Shown here: positions 1-5,088 of the stretch, in pieces
Numbering within the stretch: the first letter of the stretch is position 1
Layout: every line of letters starts with the position of its first letter
DNA from: Kiritimatiellales bacterium
GTDB taxonomy: Bacteria; Verrucomicrobiota; Kiritimatiellia; Kiritimatiellales; Tichowtungiaceae
DNA: 5,809 bases
NCBI GenBank assembly: GCA_028692515.1
Contig: JAQUXG010000116.1
Coordinates: forward strand, 1 to 5,809
Direction: 5' to 3'
Translations under genes and position numbers: made by a program
Notes under the pieces: generated by a model
The model's input: only the letters and a program-made list of their open reading frames with translations
Database searches by the model: none
What the model was told of the DNA's origin: nothing

Positions 1-28
1 ACTTCCGCTTCTTCAACCTTAAACTCAT
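1..28 (-). CDS. possible start of a downstream gene, cut by window edge
   Basis: An ATG at 28-26 overlaps the TGA stop of the NtrC-type regulator as ATGA, a common arrangement for translationally coupled genes. Only nine codons (MSLRLKKRK) remain before the edge. A second open frame with a TTG at 32-30 reads MDEFKVEEAE (TTG read as Met) and looks at least as protein-like, so the real frame is undecided. No clear ribosome binding site is seen for either. I cannot suggest a function. Confidence 0.3.
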
Positions 29-1383
29 CCAACTTCGGCAAAGCCGTACTCAGCAATCTTCCGGTGCAGCGTACGGCGACTGATTCCCAGCGACTCGGCC
101 GCATGCGTGCGGTTCCCGCCCGCCTCTTTTAACGCCCGCAGAATCGCCTGCTTTTCCTGCACTTCCAACGTGCCGCCGCCAACCGAAACGCCTCCGCCGG
201 CGCCTCCCGCCTCGCGAATCTGCACCGGCAGATCACGCACCCCGATTCGTTGCGAACGGGACAGCACCACCATCTGCTCCACCACATTCCGCAACTCGCG
301 AACATTGCCCGGCCAGCTATAAGCCGTCAGCAGATCAAGGGCATCCGGCGAAAACCCGTCAATTGAACGGCCGTTCTCCTGATTAAAAATATTCAGATAA
401 TGCCTTAGCAACAGCGGGATATCGCTCCTGCGCTCACGAAGTGCCGGCAAATGGATCACCACCACATAGAGTCGATAATAGAGATCTTCGCGGAACGTGC
501 CCTCCGCGACCATCTTCTTCAGATCGCGATTCGTCGCGGCAATCAGGCGCGTATCCACATCAATCGACTCTTGCCCGCCGACGCGCTCAAAGCGCCGCTC
601 TTCCAGCGCGCGCAGAATCTTCACCTGCACGCTTGCGTCAATCTCCCCAATCTCATCCAGGAACAGCGATCCGCCGTCCGCCAGCTCAAAACGCCCCTTA
701 CGCCGCTCCGCCGCTCCGGTAAACGCCCCCCTCTCATGACCAAACAACTCACTCTCCAGCAGCGTTGATGAAAGCGCCGCGCAGTGCACGGGAACGAAGG
801 CCCCGTTCTTGCGCGAACTCAGCCGGTGAATCGCCTTAGCGATCAGCTCCTTGCCGGTTCCACTCTCGCCCTGAATCAGCACCGTCGCCCGCGACGCCGC
901 CACCTGCCGCACCGTATCAAAAACCTGCTGCATCTCCGGCGAGTTGCCGATGATGTTTTCCATTCCGAACTTGCTGTCCAGTTGTTCGTGAAGCTGGACG
1001 TTTTCCGTCTCGGCGCGGCGTGAGCGCAAAACGCGCTTCAGCACCATCTCCAGTTGCTCCAGATTCACCGGCTTGGTCAAAAAATCCGTCGCGCCGTGGC
1101 GCATCGCATCCACCGCTGTCTCGATGTTTCCGTAGGCCGTCAGCAGAATGCAGATCAGTTGCGGCGAAACTGCCAGCGCGCGCTGCATCAGCGTCATCCC
1201 GTCCATGCCGGGCATACGCAGATCGCTCAGCATCACATCCACCGGCTTTTCGCTCAACAGATCCAGTGCGGTCGCACCGCTTTCAGCAATCAGCACCTCA
1301 TACGAACGACGCAACGCGCGCGCCAGCCCTTCGCGGGTGTTCTTTTCATCATCGACGATGAGAATCGTTGCTTTGGCACTCAT
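25..1383 (-). CDS. NtrC-family sigma-54-dependent response regulator
   Basis: A 452-residue cytoplasmic transcription activator with the full NtrC architecture. The receiver domain (about 5-120) has the acidic pair D11/D12, phospho-acceptor D54 in LSDLRMPG, T82 and K104. The AAA+ domain (about 143-375) has Walker A GESGTGKE (172-179), an intact sigma-54-contacting GAFTGA loop (219-224), Walker B LFLDEIGE (240-247), arginine-finger region FREDLYYRL (297-305) and sensor II GNVREL (359-364). A glycine-rich linker (393-404) leads to a Fis-type helix-turn-helix (about 410-445). Phosphorylation should trigger ATP-driven opening of sigma-54 promoters. The cognate kinase is almost certainly the PAS kinase upstream; such pairs are normally adjacent, but here a four-helix-bundle gene lies between them, ending 5 bp before this ATG. 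A weak GGAA lies 8 nt before the start. The target genes cannot be told from the window; the family covers nitrogen, acetoacetate, metal and envelope responses, so I give no symbol. Confidence 0.96.
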   Translation of the reverse strand: MSAKATILIVDDEKNTREGLARALRRSYEVLIAESGATALDLLSEKPVDVMLSDLRMPGMDGMTLMQRALAVSPQLICILLTAYGNIETAVDAMRHGATDFLTKPVNLEQLEMVLKRVLRSRRAETENVQLHEQLDSKFGMENIIGNSPEMQQVFDTVRQVAASRATVLIQGESGTGKELIAKAIHRLSSRKNGAFVPVHCAALSSTLLESELFGHERGAFTGAAERRKGRFELADGGSLFLDEIGEIDASVQVKILRALEERRFERVGGQESIDVDTRLIAATNRDLKKMVAEGTFREDLYYRLYVVVIHLPALRERRSDIPLLLRHYLNIFNQENGRSIDGFSPDALDLLTAYSWPGNVRELRNVVEQMVVLSRSQRIGVRDLPVQIREAGGAGGGVSVGGGTLEVQEKQAILRALKEAGGNRTHAAESLGISRRTLHRKIAEYGFAEVG

Positions 1384-1388
1384 AAAAT

Positions 1389-1892
1389 TTATTCCGTTGT
1401 TTGAGTTACGTAATCCGTAACGAGTAATCCGTAACCGGGAATATCCTCATCCCTCGACATCTCTAATCCGTACACCACGCCATCCTCTCGAACCACATCA
1501 CCTCTCTGATCCGGGATCATCGTCAACAACAACCGGATGATATCTGTTAACAGATTCATGCGATGAGTCGCTACTTTCTCACCGAGGACATGACGTGCAC
1601 GATAAAACCAGCCGCGACTTTCGCGGGCGGATCCCAATGAGTATTCGTAGAATCGTGCACGGTCTTTCGCACTGATTTTCGAATACCCCTCTTCAATATT
1701 CGCGCAGATCGAACCCGTAGACCGATAAAGTTGATCTGCCAACGAACGGGTGCAAACCTCTTTGGCCAACCGTTGAACATCCTGCCACGCAATGTCATTC
1801 AGAAACAGCGCCAAGCGGTATGCAGTTACAGTCCACAGCACATCCTGCCGGATCACATCAGGAACAGCCTCTCCCCATTCACCATACGTCAT
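1389..1892 (-). CDS. four-helix-bundle protein, 23S rRNA intervening-sequence (IVP/S23) family
   Basis: A 167-residue protein with the hallmarks of the family once named for ORFs in 23S rRNA intervening sequences: an N-terminal helix around LWTVTAYRLALFLNDIAWQD, then QLYRSTGSICANIEEGYSK, and then DRARFYEYSLGSARES followed by WFYRAR. The family folds as a four-helix bundle that forms oligomeric rings and is related to Avd of diversity-generating retroelements; its usual role is unknown. ATG at 1892 is chosen because GGAG lies 9 nt upstream. The protein is longer than the usual roughly 120 residues. The extra tail (about 153-167, GYGLLVTDYVTQTTE) is encoded by a 7-bp repeat array and continues to the stop, so it is probably repeat-derived rather than part of the fold. 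The gene splits a kinase/regulator operon, is visibly less GC-rich than its neighbours, and has matching inverted arrays on both sides, which suggests acquisition as a cassette. No reverse transcriptase or template/variable repeat pair is present, so it is not a retroelement Avd here. Confidence 0.9.
   Translation of the reverse strand: MTYGEWGEAVPDVIRQDVLWTVTAYRLALFLNDIAWQDVQRLAKEVCTRSLADQLYRSTGSICANIEEGYSKISAKDRARFYEYSLGSARESRGWFYRARHVLGEKVATHRMNLLTDIIRLLLTMIPDQRGDVVREDGVVYGLEMSRDEDIPGYGLLVTDYVTQTTE
1408..1435 (-). repeat. heptamer array, left side of four-helix-bundle cassette
   Basis: On the minus strand, four 7-bp units run head to tail: GTTACGG, ATTACTC, GTTACGG, ATTACGT (consensus RTTACKN). 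The array lies wholly inside the 3' end of the four-helix-bundle gene and encodes its tail (LVTDY region). Positions 1416-1434 match the reverse complement of 1916-1934 at 18 of 19 bases. Confidence 0.85.
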
Positions 1893-1907
1893 CTGTCTTT
1901 ACTCCAA

Positions 1908-1935
1908 GTTACGTATTACGCATTACTCGTTACGC
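1908..1935 (+). repeat. heptamer array, right side of four-helix-bundle cassette (inverted)
   Basis: On the plus strand, four 7-bp units: GTTACGT, ATTACGC, ATTACTC, GTTACGC. It is the mirror image of the array at 1408-1435, so both arrays point away from the four-helix-bundle gene. It overlaps the 3' end of the kinase gene and encodes its final Arg-Asn-Glu and TAA stop. No convincing target-site duplication is seen outside the two arrays. Confidence 0.85.
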
Positions 1936-3098
1936 TTCGGCGCCTCCAACAGCGAGATCCGAACGTCGTCGCGCGGAAAATGCAACGTAAAGGCCGTGCC
2001 GCGCTCCGGCGTACTGCAGATTTCAATTTCACCGCCGTGGTCGCGCAGAATCCGCTGCACAATCATCAGGCCGAGCCCGGATCCGGTCGCCTTGGTTGTG
2101 TGGTAAGGTTCATAAATCGCGCCAAGATTTTCCGGCGTAATTCCCGGTCCGTTATCGGCGAAACAGATGCTCACGAAGCGCGGAGAAACCTCGATGCCGA
2201 TTTTCAGAATTCCGCCGTCCTCCATCGCCTGAATCGCATTTTTAATGATGTTGAAAAACGCCTGCTTCACCTGCACTTCATCGGCGGGAACCGAAGGAAT
2301 CTGCTTCGGCTGTTCGCGCTCCACCAGAATACGGCGGTTGTTGATCTCATGCTTCATCAGCTCCAGCGTTTCGTTCAGCAAACGATCCATCTGAACCGGC
2401 TTGCGGTCGGGAAGCGAAGGACGGATCGCGCGCAGAAACTGCGTAATAATCCGGTCGAGGCGGTGCACTTCCCCTTTTGAAACCTCAACCAGTTCCTTCA
2501 GGCTTGCGCGCGCTTCAGAATCGGTCAGCTCGTCGAGTTCACGATCCATCAATTGAAGATGAATCGTCACCGCATTCAGCGGATTACCGATTTCATGCGC
2601 CACGCCCGCCGCCAGCAGCGTCAGCGCTTTCAGCCGCTCCGATTCGATAGATTCGGCGGCTGTCGCCCGCTCGCGGGTCACATCGCGGAAAATCACCACC
2701 GCCCCCTGCTCACGCTCTTCGATGGCGGAAAGCGGCACCACATAAAATTCAACAAAGCGGTGATCCGGATAAGTCACTTCGATTTCGCGGCGAACCAGAC
2801 GCTCCCACTCGTCGCCGTCCAGACTCAGCACCTTATCCCAGTCGATATCGCGGATATAGCGGACAATCGGCTGGCCTTCCGCTGTATCGAGCGTGAAACC
2901 GAACAGCAGCTCCGCCGTACGATTGGCATAACGGATCCGGGCACCGCGCCCTACCACCACAATGCCTTCCTGAATGGCCTGAAAAATGGTTTCAAGCAGC
3001 CCTTTCTCGCGAGCCAGATGAAGGAACTGTGCCTGAACACTGTCGGAATCCAGCCGGTCGAGACGGTCGATCAATTTGTCTAAAAACTTAGATTTCAT
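1923..3098 (-). CDS. soluble PAS-domain sensor histidine kinase (NtrB-like)
   Basis: A 391-residue kinase with no hydrophobic segment, so a cytoplasmic sensor. A short N-terminal coiled region (about 1-35) is followed by a PAS domain (about 36-143, with IRYANRTAELLFG and ending VVIFRDVTRER). The HisKA dimerisation helix has AAGVAHEIGNPLNAV with phospho-acceptor H168. The HATPase_c domain has the N box NIIKNAIQAM (283-292), G1 DNGPGI (315-320), an F-box-like PYHTTK (331-336) and G2 GSGLGL (339-344). It should autophosphorylate in response to a signal read by the PAS domain and pass phosphate to D54 of the NtrC-type regulator two genes downstream. No Shine-Dalgarno sequence is evident before the ATG at 3098; the next in-frame Met is far inside, so this start stands. 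The last residues, Arg-Asn-Glu, and the stop come from a repeat array, so the native C-terminus may have been altered slightly, outside the catalytic core. Confidence 0.95.
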   Translation of the reverse strand: MKSKFLDKLIDRLDRLDSDSVQAQFLHLAREKGLLETIFQAIQEGIVVVGRGARIRYANRTAELLFGFTLDTAEGQPIVRYIRDIDWDKVLSLDGDEWERLVRREIEVTYPDHRFVEFYVVPLSAIEEREQGAVVIFRDVTRERATAAESIESERLKALTLLAAGVAHEIGNPLNAVTIHLQLMDRELDELTDSEARASLKELVEVSKGEVHRLDRIITQFLRAIRPSLPDRKPVQMDRLLNETLELMKHEINNRRILVEREQPKQIPSVPADEVQVKQAFFNIIKNAIQAMEDGGILKIGIEVSPRFVSICFADNGPGITPENLGAIYEPYHTTKATGSGLGLMIVQRILRDHGGEIEICSTPERGTAFTLHFPRDDVRISLLEAPKRNE

Positions 3099-3125
3099 AG
3101 AAAAACCAGCGGTTTAATGGGACAA

Positions 3126-3153
3126 TTTGTACCACATGCCCGCCGGATTTCAA
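3126..3153 (-). promoter_or_regulatory. candidate sigma-70-type promoter for the kinase operon
   Basis: On the minus strand, TTGAAA (3153-3148), a 16-bp spacer and TACAAA (3131-3126) preceded by an extended -10 TGG. Transcription would start near 3119, about 20 nt before the kinase ATG. A second TTGACG lies just upstream of this -35 but at poor spacing. The three TTCCA-N5-TGGAA sites lie upstream of this promoter. Confidence 0.4.
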
Positions 3154-3181
3154 TCGTCAAAAAGCGACAAAATGACCAGCT

Positions 3182-3196
3182 TTCCAAAGCTTGGAA
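3182..3196. promoter_or_regulatory. TTCCA-N5-TGGAA inverted repeat, site 1
   Basis: TTCCA-AAGCT-TGGAA, a perfect inverted repeat with half-sites 10 bp apart centre to centre (one helical turn), as expected for a dimeric DNA-binding protein. It is centred at 3189, about 36 bp upstream of the candidate kinase -35 box. It is the shortest of the three sites in this intergenic region. Confidence 0.55.
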
Positions 3197-3222
3197 TATG
3201 AAAAACCCGGTTTTCAGATTTT

Positions 3223-3241
3223 GTTTCCAGAGATTGGAAAC
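3223..3241. promoter_or_regulatory. TTCCA-N5-TGGAA inverted repeat, site 2
   Basis: GTTTCCA-GAGAT-TGGAAAC, with 7-bp perfect arms and a 5-nt centre. It is centred at 3232, 43 bp from site 1. As RNA it could form a weak hairpin, but no T-run follows on either strand, so an operator is more likely than a terminator. Confidence 0.55.
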
Positions 3242-3252
3242 TGTGCAGTAAA

Positions 3253-3273
3253 TTTTTCCAATCCCTGGAAAAA
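3253..3273. promoter_or_regulatory. TTCCA-N5-TGGAA inverted repeat, site 3
   Basis: TTTTTCCA-ATCCC-TGGAAAAA, with 8-bp perfect arms and a 5-nt centre. It is centred at 3263, 31 bp from site 2, and begins 4 bp past the nfu stop. Its stem is AT-rich and no U-tract follows on the minus strand, which argues against an intrinsic terminator for nfu, although it could protect the 3' end of the transcript. Confidence 0.55.
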
Positions 3274-3277
3274 CAGC

Positions 3278-3526
3278 TTAACCGTGGTCGGTCGCGTCGA
3301 TCACTTCAAGCACGGCAGGAACTTTTTCCTTAAGAAGACGTTCAATACCGCTCTTCATCGTCATCCGCGCGCCCATGCAGCCGCGGCATCCGCCCTGCAG
3401 TTCGACATAAACTTTGGCGTCTTTCACGGTAACGATCTTCGCCCCGCCGCCGTGAGTGGCCAGCGCCGGATTCACTTCGTCTTCCATGATTTTCTCTACA
3501 GCATCCAGAATTTCTGCGTCGTTCAT
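3278..3526 (-). CDS. stand-alone NifU C-terminal-domain (Nfu) Fe-S cluster protein
   Basis: An 82-residue protein consisting of only the NifU C-terminal domain: a helix with VNPALATHGGG (18-28), then VYVELQGGCRGCMGARMTMKSGIERLLKEK in pieces, with the CxxC pair C47/C50 that binds a [4Fe-4S] cluster between two subunits in this family. It should act as a cytoplasmic Fe-S carrier or scaffold. I start at ATG 3526 rather than further upstream (3589) because AGGAAAG lies 8 nt before it, and because a TTGACA -35 box falls inside the longer version. It is divergent from dedA. A lipA gene, whose product is a known client of NfuA in E. coli, lies about 1.5 kb away on the same strand. It lacks the N-terminal A-type-like domain of E. 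coli NfuA, so I leave the symbol blank. Confidence 0.93.
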   Translation of the reverse strand: MNDAEILDAVEKIMEDEVNPALATHGGGAKIVTVKDAKVYVELQGGCRGCMGARMTMKSGIERLLKEKVPAVLEVIDATDHG

Positions 3527-3553
3527 GATGGTTTCTTTCCTGTTTTTTGAGAA

Positions 3554-3582
3554 AACGTAGTCCTTTGTCTCCGGCTTGTCAA
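3554..3582 (-). promoter_or_regulatory. promoter for nfu-type gene
   Basis: On the minus strand, a perfect TTGACA (3582-3577), a 17-bp spacer and TACGTT (3559-3554). The -10 box keeps the key first TA and last T. The start of transcription would be near 3547, giving a leader of about 20 nt that holds the AGGAAAG ribosome binding site before ATG 3526. This placement decides the nfu start. Confidence 0.55.
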
Positions 3583-3586
3583 AAGT

Positions 3587-3606
3587 CATTTGAACCGGAA
3601 CAAATG
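3587..3606. promoter_or_regulatory. CATTTG-N8-CAAATG inverted repeat in divergent promoter region
   Basis: Six-base perfect arms (3587-3592 and 3601-3606) around AACCGGAA. It starts 5 bp upstream of the nfu -35 box and lies between the two divergent genes, a typical place for an operator. A TGTAAT at 3605-3610 could be a -10 box for dedA, but no matching -35 is seen. Confidence 0.3.
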
Positions 3607-3635
3607 TAATGTTTCTTCAGAAAAAGAGTTGGTTT

Positions 3636-3668
3636 TTCAGGCGGTCTAAGCAGAATCGTCCGCCTGAA
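3636..3668. promoter_or_regulatory. 9-bp inverted repeat upstream of dedA
   Basis: TTCAGGCGG (3636-3644) and CCGCCTGAA (3660-3668) are perfect complements around a 15-nt loop. The repeat ends 23 nt before the dedA ATG, so it could be a leader hairpin or an operator. No T-run follows on either strand, so it is not a standard terminator. Confidence 0.45.
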
Positions 3669-3691
3669 TCAAACAGGGGCACGGACTGCAT

Positions 3692-4375
3692 ATGGAACAG
3701 ATTATTGACTGGATCGTCGGAATTGTCGGGCAATGGGGCTACGCAGGAATTGTGATCATGATGTTTCTGGAAAGCTCCTGCTTTCCGTTTCCCAGTGAAG
3801 TGGTCATGATCCCTGCCGGTTATCTGGCCTCCTCGGCTTATGTAAACTCCGCAAATTATGTCCCGGGGCATGAGATGAACCTCTGGATCGCAATTGCTCT
3901 GGGGATCGTTGGAAGCTGGCTGGGAGCGCTCTTTAATTATTATCTGGCTCTGATTCTCGGCCGTCCGTTTCTTCTGAAATGGGGAAAATATCTTCTGATT
4001 TCCGAAAAAAACTTTGAGAAGGGCGAAACATTTTTCCGCAACCACGGTGAAATCAGCACATTCACCGGACGGCTGATTCCGGTCATCCGGCAGTATATTT
4101 CTCTCCCGGCCGGTCTTGCCCGGATGAATCTGGCCCACTTTCTTTTCTGGACCGGTCTGGGAGCGGGAATCTGGGTAACCGTTTTAACCGCCATCGGCTA
4201 TGTCGCCGGACAGAATCGCGAGCTGATCGAAAAATATTCGCGGGAAGCCACGGTACTGACCATTACCGGATGCGTAGGAATCATCATCGCGTACATCCTC
4301 ATCCGCCGTTATCTCAAAGCCCGCCGGTCTGCGGCCCGGCCGGGCGCGGATCAAAGCTCTTCTTCAATCAGCTGA
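3692..4375 (+). CDS. DedA-family (SNARE-associated/VTT domain) membrane protein
   Basis: A 227-residue inner-membrane protein. It has an N-terminal hydrophobic stretch (about 5-28), the family motif [20 protein letters not shown] (24-43) with acidic residues E27 and E36, a second hydrophobic segment (about 64-90), the motif [18 protein letters not shown] (124-141) with the essential-type arginines R127 and R133, then GLARM, and two C-terminal membrane segments (about 148-172 and 186-204) before a basic, serine-rich tail. DedA proteins help lipid carriers such as undecaprenyl phosphate and phosphatidylethanolamine cross the membrane and depend on proton motive force; which substrate applies here is not shown. 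AGGGG lies 12 nt before the ATG, slightly far, with CGGA nearer. It is the only plus-strand gene in the window. Its last 25 bp overlap the 3' end of the convergent glycosyltransferase gene. Confidence 0.94.
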   Translation: MEQIIDWIVGIVGQWGYAGIVIMMFLESSCFPFPSEVVMIPAGYLASSAYVNSANYVPGHEMNLWIAIALGIVGSWLGALFNYYLALILGRPFLLKWGKYLLISEKNFEKGETFFRNHGEISTFTGRLIPVIRQYISLPAGLARMNLAHFLFWTGLGAGIWVTVLTAIGYVAGQNRELIEKYSREATVLTITGCVGIIIAYILIRRYLKARRSAARPGADQSSSSIS

Positions 4376-5088
4376 ACCTTCTTCCGGGGTTTGTGCATTT
4401 TCTTATAGTATTTTGAAAACACCCGGAAAAACCGGAGCACATCGCGGAACGGCGCAATCAGACTCTTGTGCCGTTTGGGCTGTTTCGTGACCCGTACGGA
4501 GCCGACGCGGATGCGACGCGACGCAATATTGAGCAGCGTCTCGAACTCGGAAGGAAGCGAGGATCGTTCTTCGAGAATAAACGGCAGCACGTCGCAGCGG
4601 TAGAACCGGAAACCGCACGGCGGATCCGGCACATAGACGCGCAGCAGACGATTCAGCCAGTAGCTCATCATCCCGATGGTCCACCGGCGCACCACGGGAA
4701 TCCTTTTCCGTTCCGCCATGCGGTTCCCGATCAGCACCGGCAGATGGGTCCGGTGATAGGCCTCCAGAAATTTCGGAATTTCATCCGGATCATGAAAGCC
4801 GTCGGCATCCAGCGCAATCACCGCGTCAAAGCCGTGAGCCAGAATATACTTAAATCCTTCGGTCAGCGAAGCGCCCTTCCCGCCGTTTGTCTCCCGGCGG
4901 ATCACCGTGGCCCCGGCGGCTTCGGCGCGGATCGCGGTATCATCTTCCGACGCGTCATCCACCACGATCACATCCGGCAGATACCTGCGGGCCCGGGTAA
5001 CCACATCGCCGACCGTCCGTTCCTCACCGAAAGCCGGCATCAGCACCGCGACGCGCTTCACCTCTTTATACTGGGCAATCGTTGCCAT
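4351..5088 (-). CDS. family-2 glycosyltransferase, dolichol-phosphate-mannose-synthase-like
   Basis: A 245-residue GT-A-fold enzyme. It has [16 protein letters not shown] near the N-terminus, the nucleotide-binding [10 protein letters not shown] (D44/D45), [12 protein letters not shown] (68-79), the metal-binding D94-A-D96 in DADGFHDP, the PCGFRFYR motif (157-164) that takes the place of the usual TQxGFR, and [11 protein letters not shown] (179-189). There is no membrane segment, so it is probably a peripheral membrane enzyme moving a sugar from a nucleotide to a polyprenyl-phosphate or lipid acceptor; donor and acceptor cannot be read. The C-terminus is strongly basic (218-238) and then acidic, compatible with membrane contact. 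Its ATG overlaps the lipA stop (TGATG), and AAGGA inside lipA provides the ribosome binding site, so the two are co-transcribed and coupled. The 3' end overlaps dedA by 25 bp. Confidence 0.9.
   Translation of the reverse strand: MATIAQYKEVKRVAVLMPAFGEERTVGDVVTRARRYLPDVIVVDDASEDDTAIRAEAAGATVIRRETNGGKGASLTEGFKYILAHGFDAVIALDADGFHDPDEIPKFLEAYHRTHLPVLIGNRMAERKRIPVVRRWTIGMMSYWLNRLLRVYVPDPPCGFRFYRCDVLPFILEERSSLPSEFETLLNIASRRIRVGSVRVTKQPKRHKSLIAPFRDVLRFFRVFSKYYKKMHKPRKKVQLIEEEL

Larger units (their letters stand above)
1389..1935. mobile_element. putative non-autonomous repeat-flanked cassette carrying the four-helix-bundle gene
   Basis: This is inferred from three things: a gene unrelated to signalling interrupts an otherwise canonical kinase-regulator operon; inverted heptamer arrays bound it; and its base composition is lower in GC than the flanking genes. 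There is no transposase or recombinase, so any movement would need help from elsewhere or a mechanism acting on the repeats. The left limit is uncertain because the repeat stops at 1408 while the gene's stop is at 1389. Confidence 0.45.

Noticed and set aside
1389..1892. Four-helix-bundle gene as Avd of a diversity-generating retroelement, or as part of a 23S rRNA intervening sequence
   Set aside because: No reverse transcriptase, no template/variable repeat pair, and no rRNA sequence flank it; it lies between protein genes.
1731..2480. 249-residue plus-strand open frame opposite the kinase, and similar long plus-strand frames at 2553-3083 and 4468-5130
   Set aside because: They lie wholly or mostly antisense to well-recognised genes, show no family motifs, and are rich in Arg/His/Gln/Pro as expected of antisense frames in GC-rich coding DNA.
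3182..3273. The three inverted repeats as a short CRISPR-like array or as terminators
   Set aside because: Only 10 bases are shared, intervals are unequal, there are no cas genes, and no U-tract follows any stem.
3527..3589. N-terminal extension of the Nfu protein starting at 3589
   Set aside because: The extension carries no Nfu homology, contains a TTGACA -35 box, and the internal ATG at 3526 has a good AGGAAAG ribosome binding site.
3676..3689. GG-N10-GC resembling a sigma-54 promoter just before dedA
   Set aside because: The surrounding bases do not match TGGCAC/TTGCA at the right spacing and the transcript would start inside the dedA coding region.
4334..4345. 12-bp perfect palindrome GCCCGGCCGGGC near the end of dedA
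   Set aside because: It is short, inside coding sequence for Ala-Arg-Pro-Gly, and likely to arise from GC-rich codons; no T-run follows to make a terminator.
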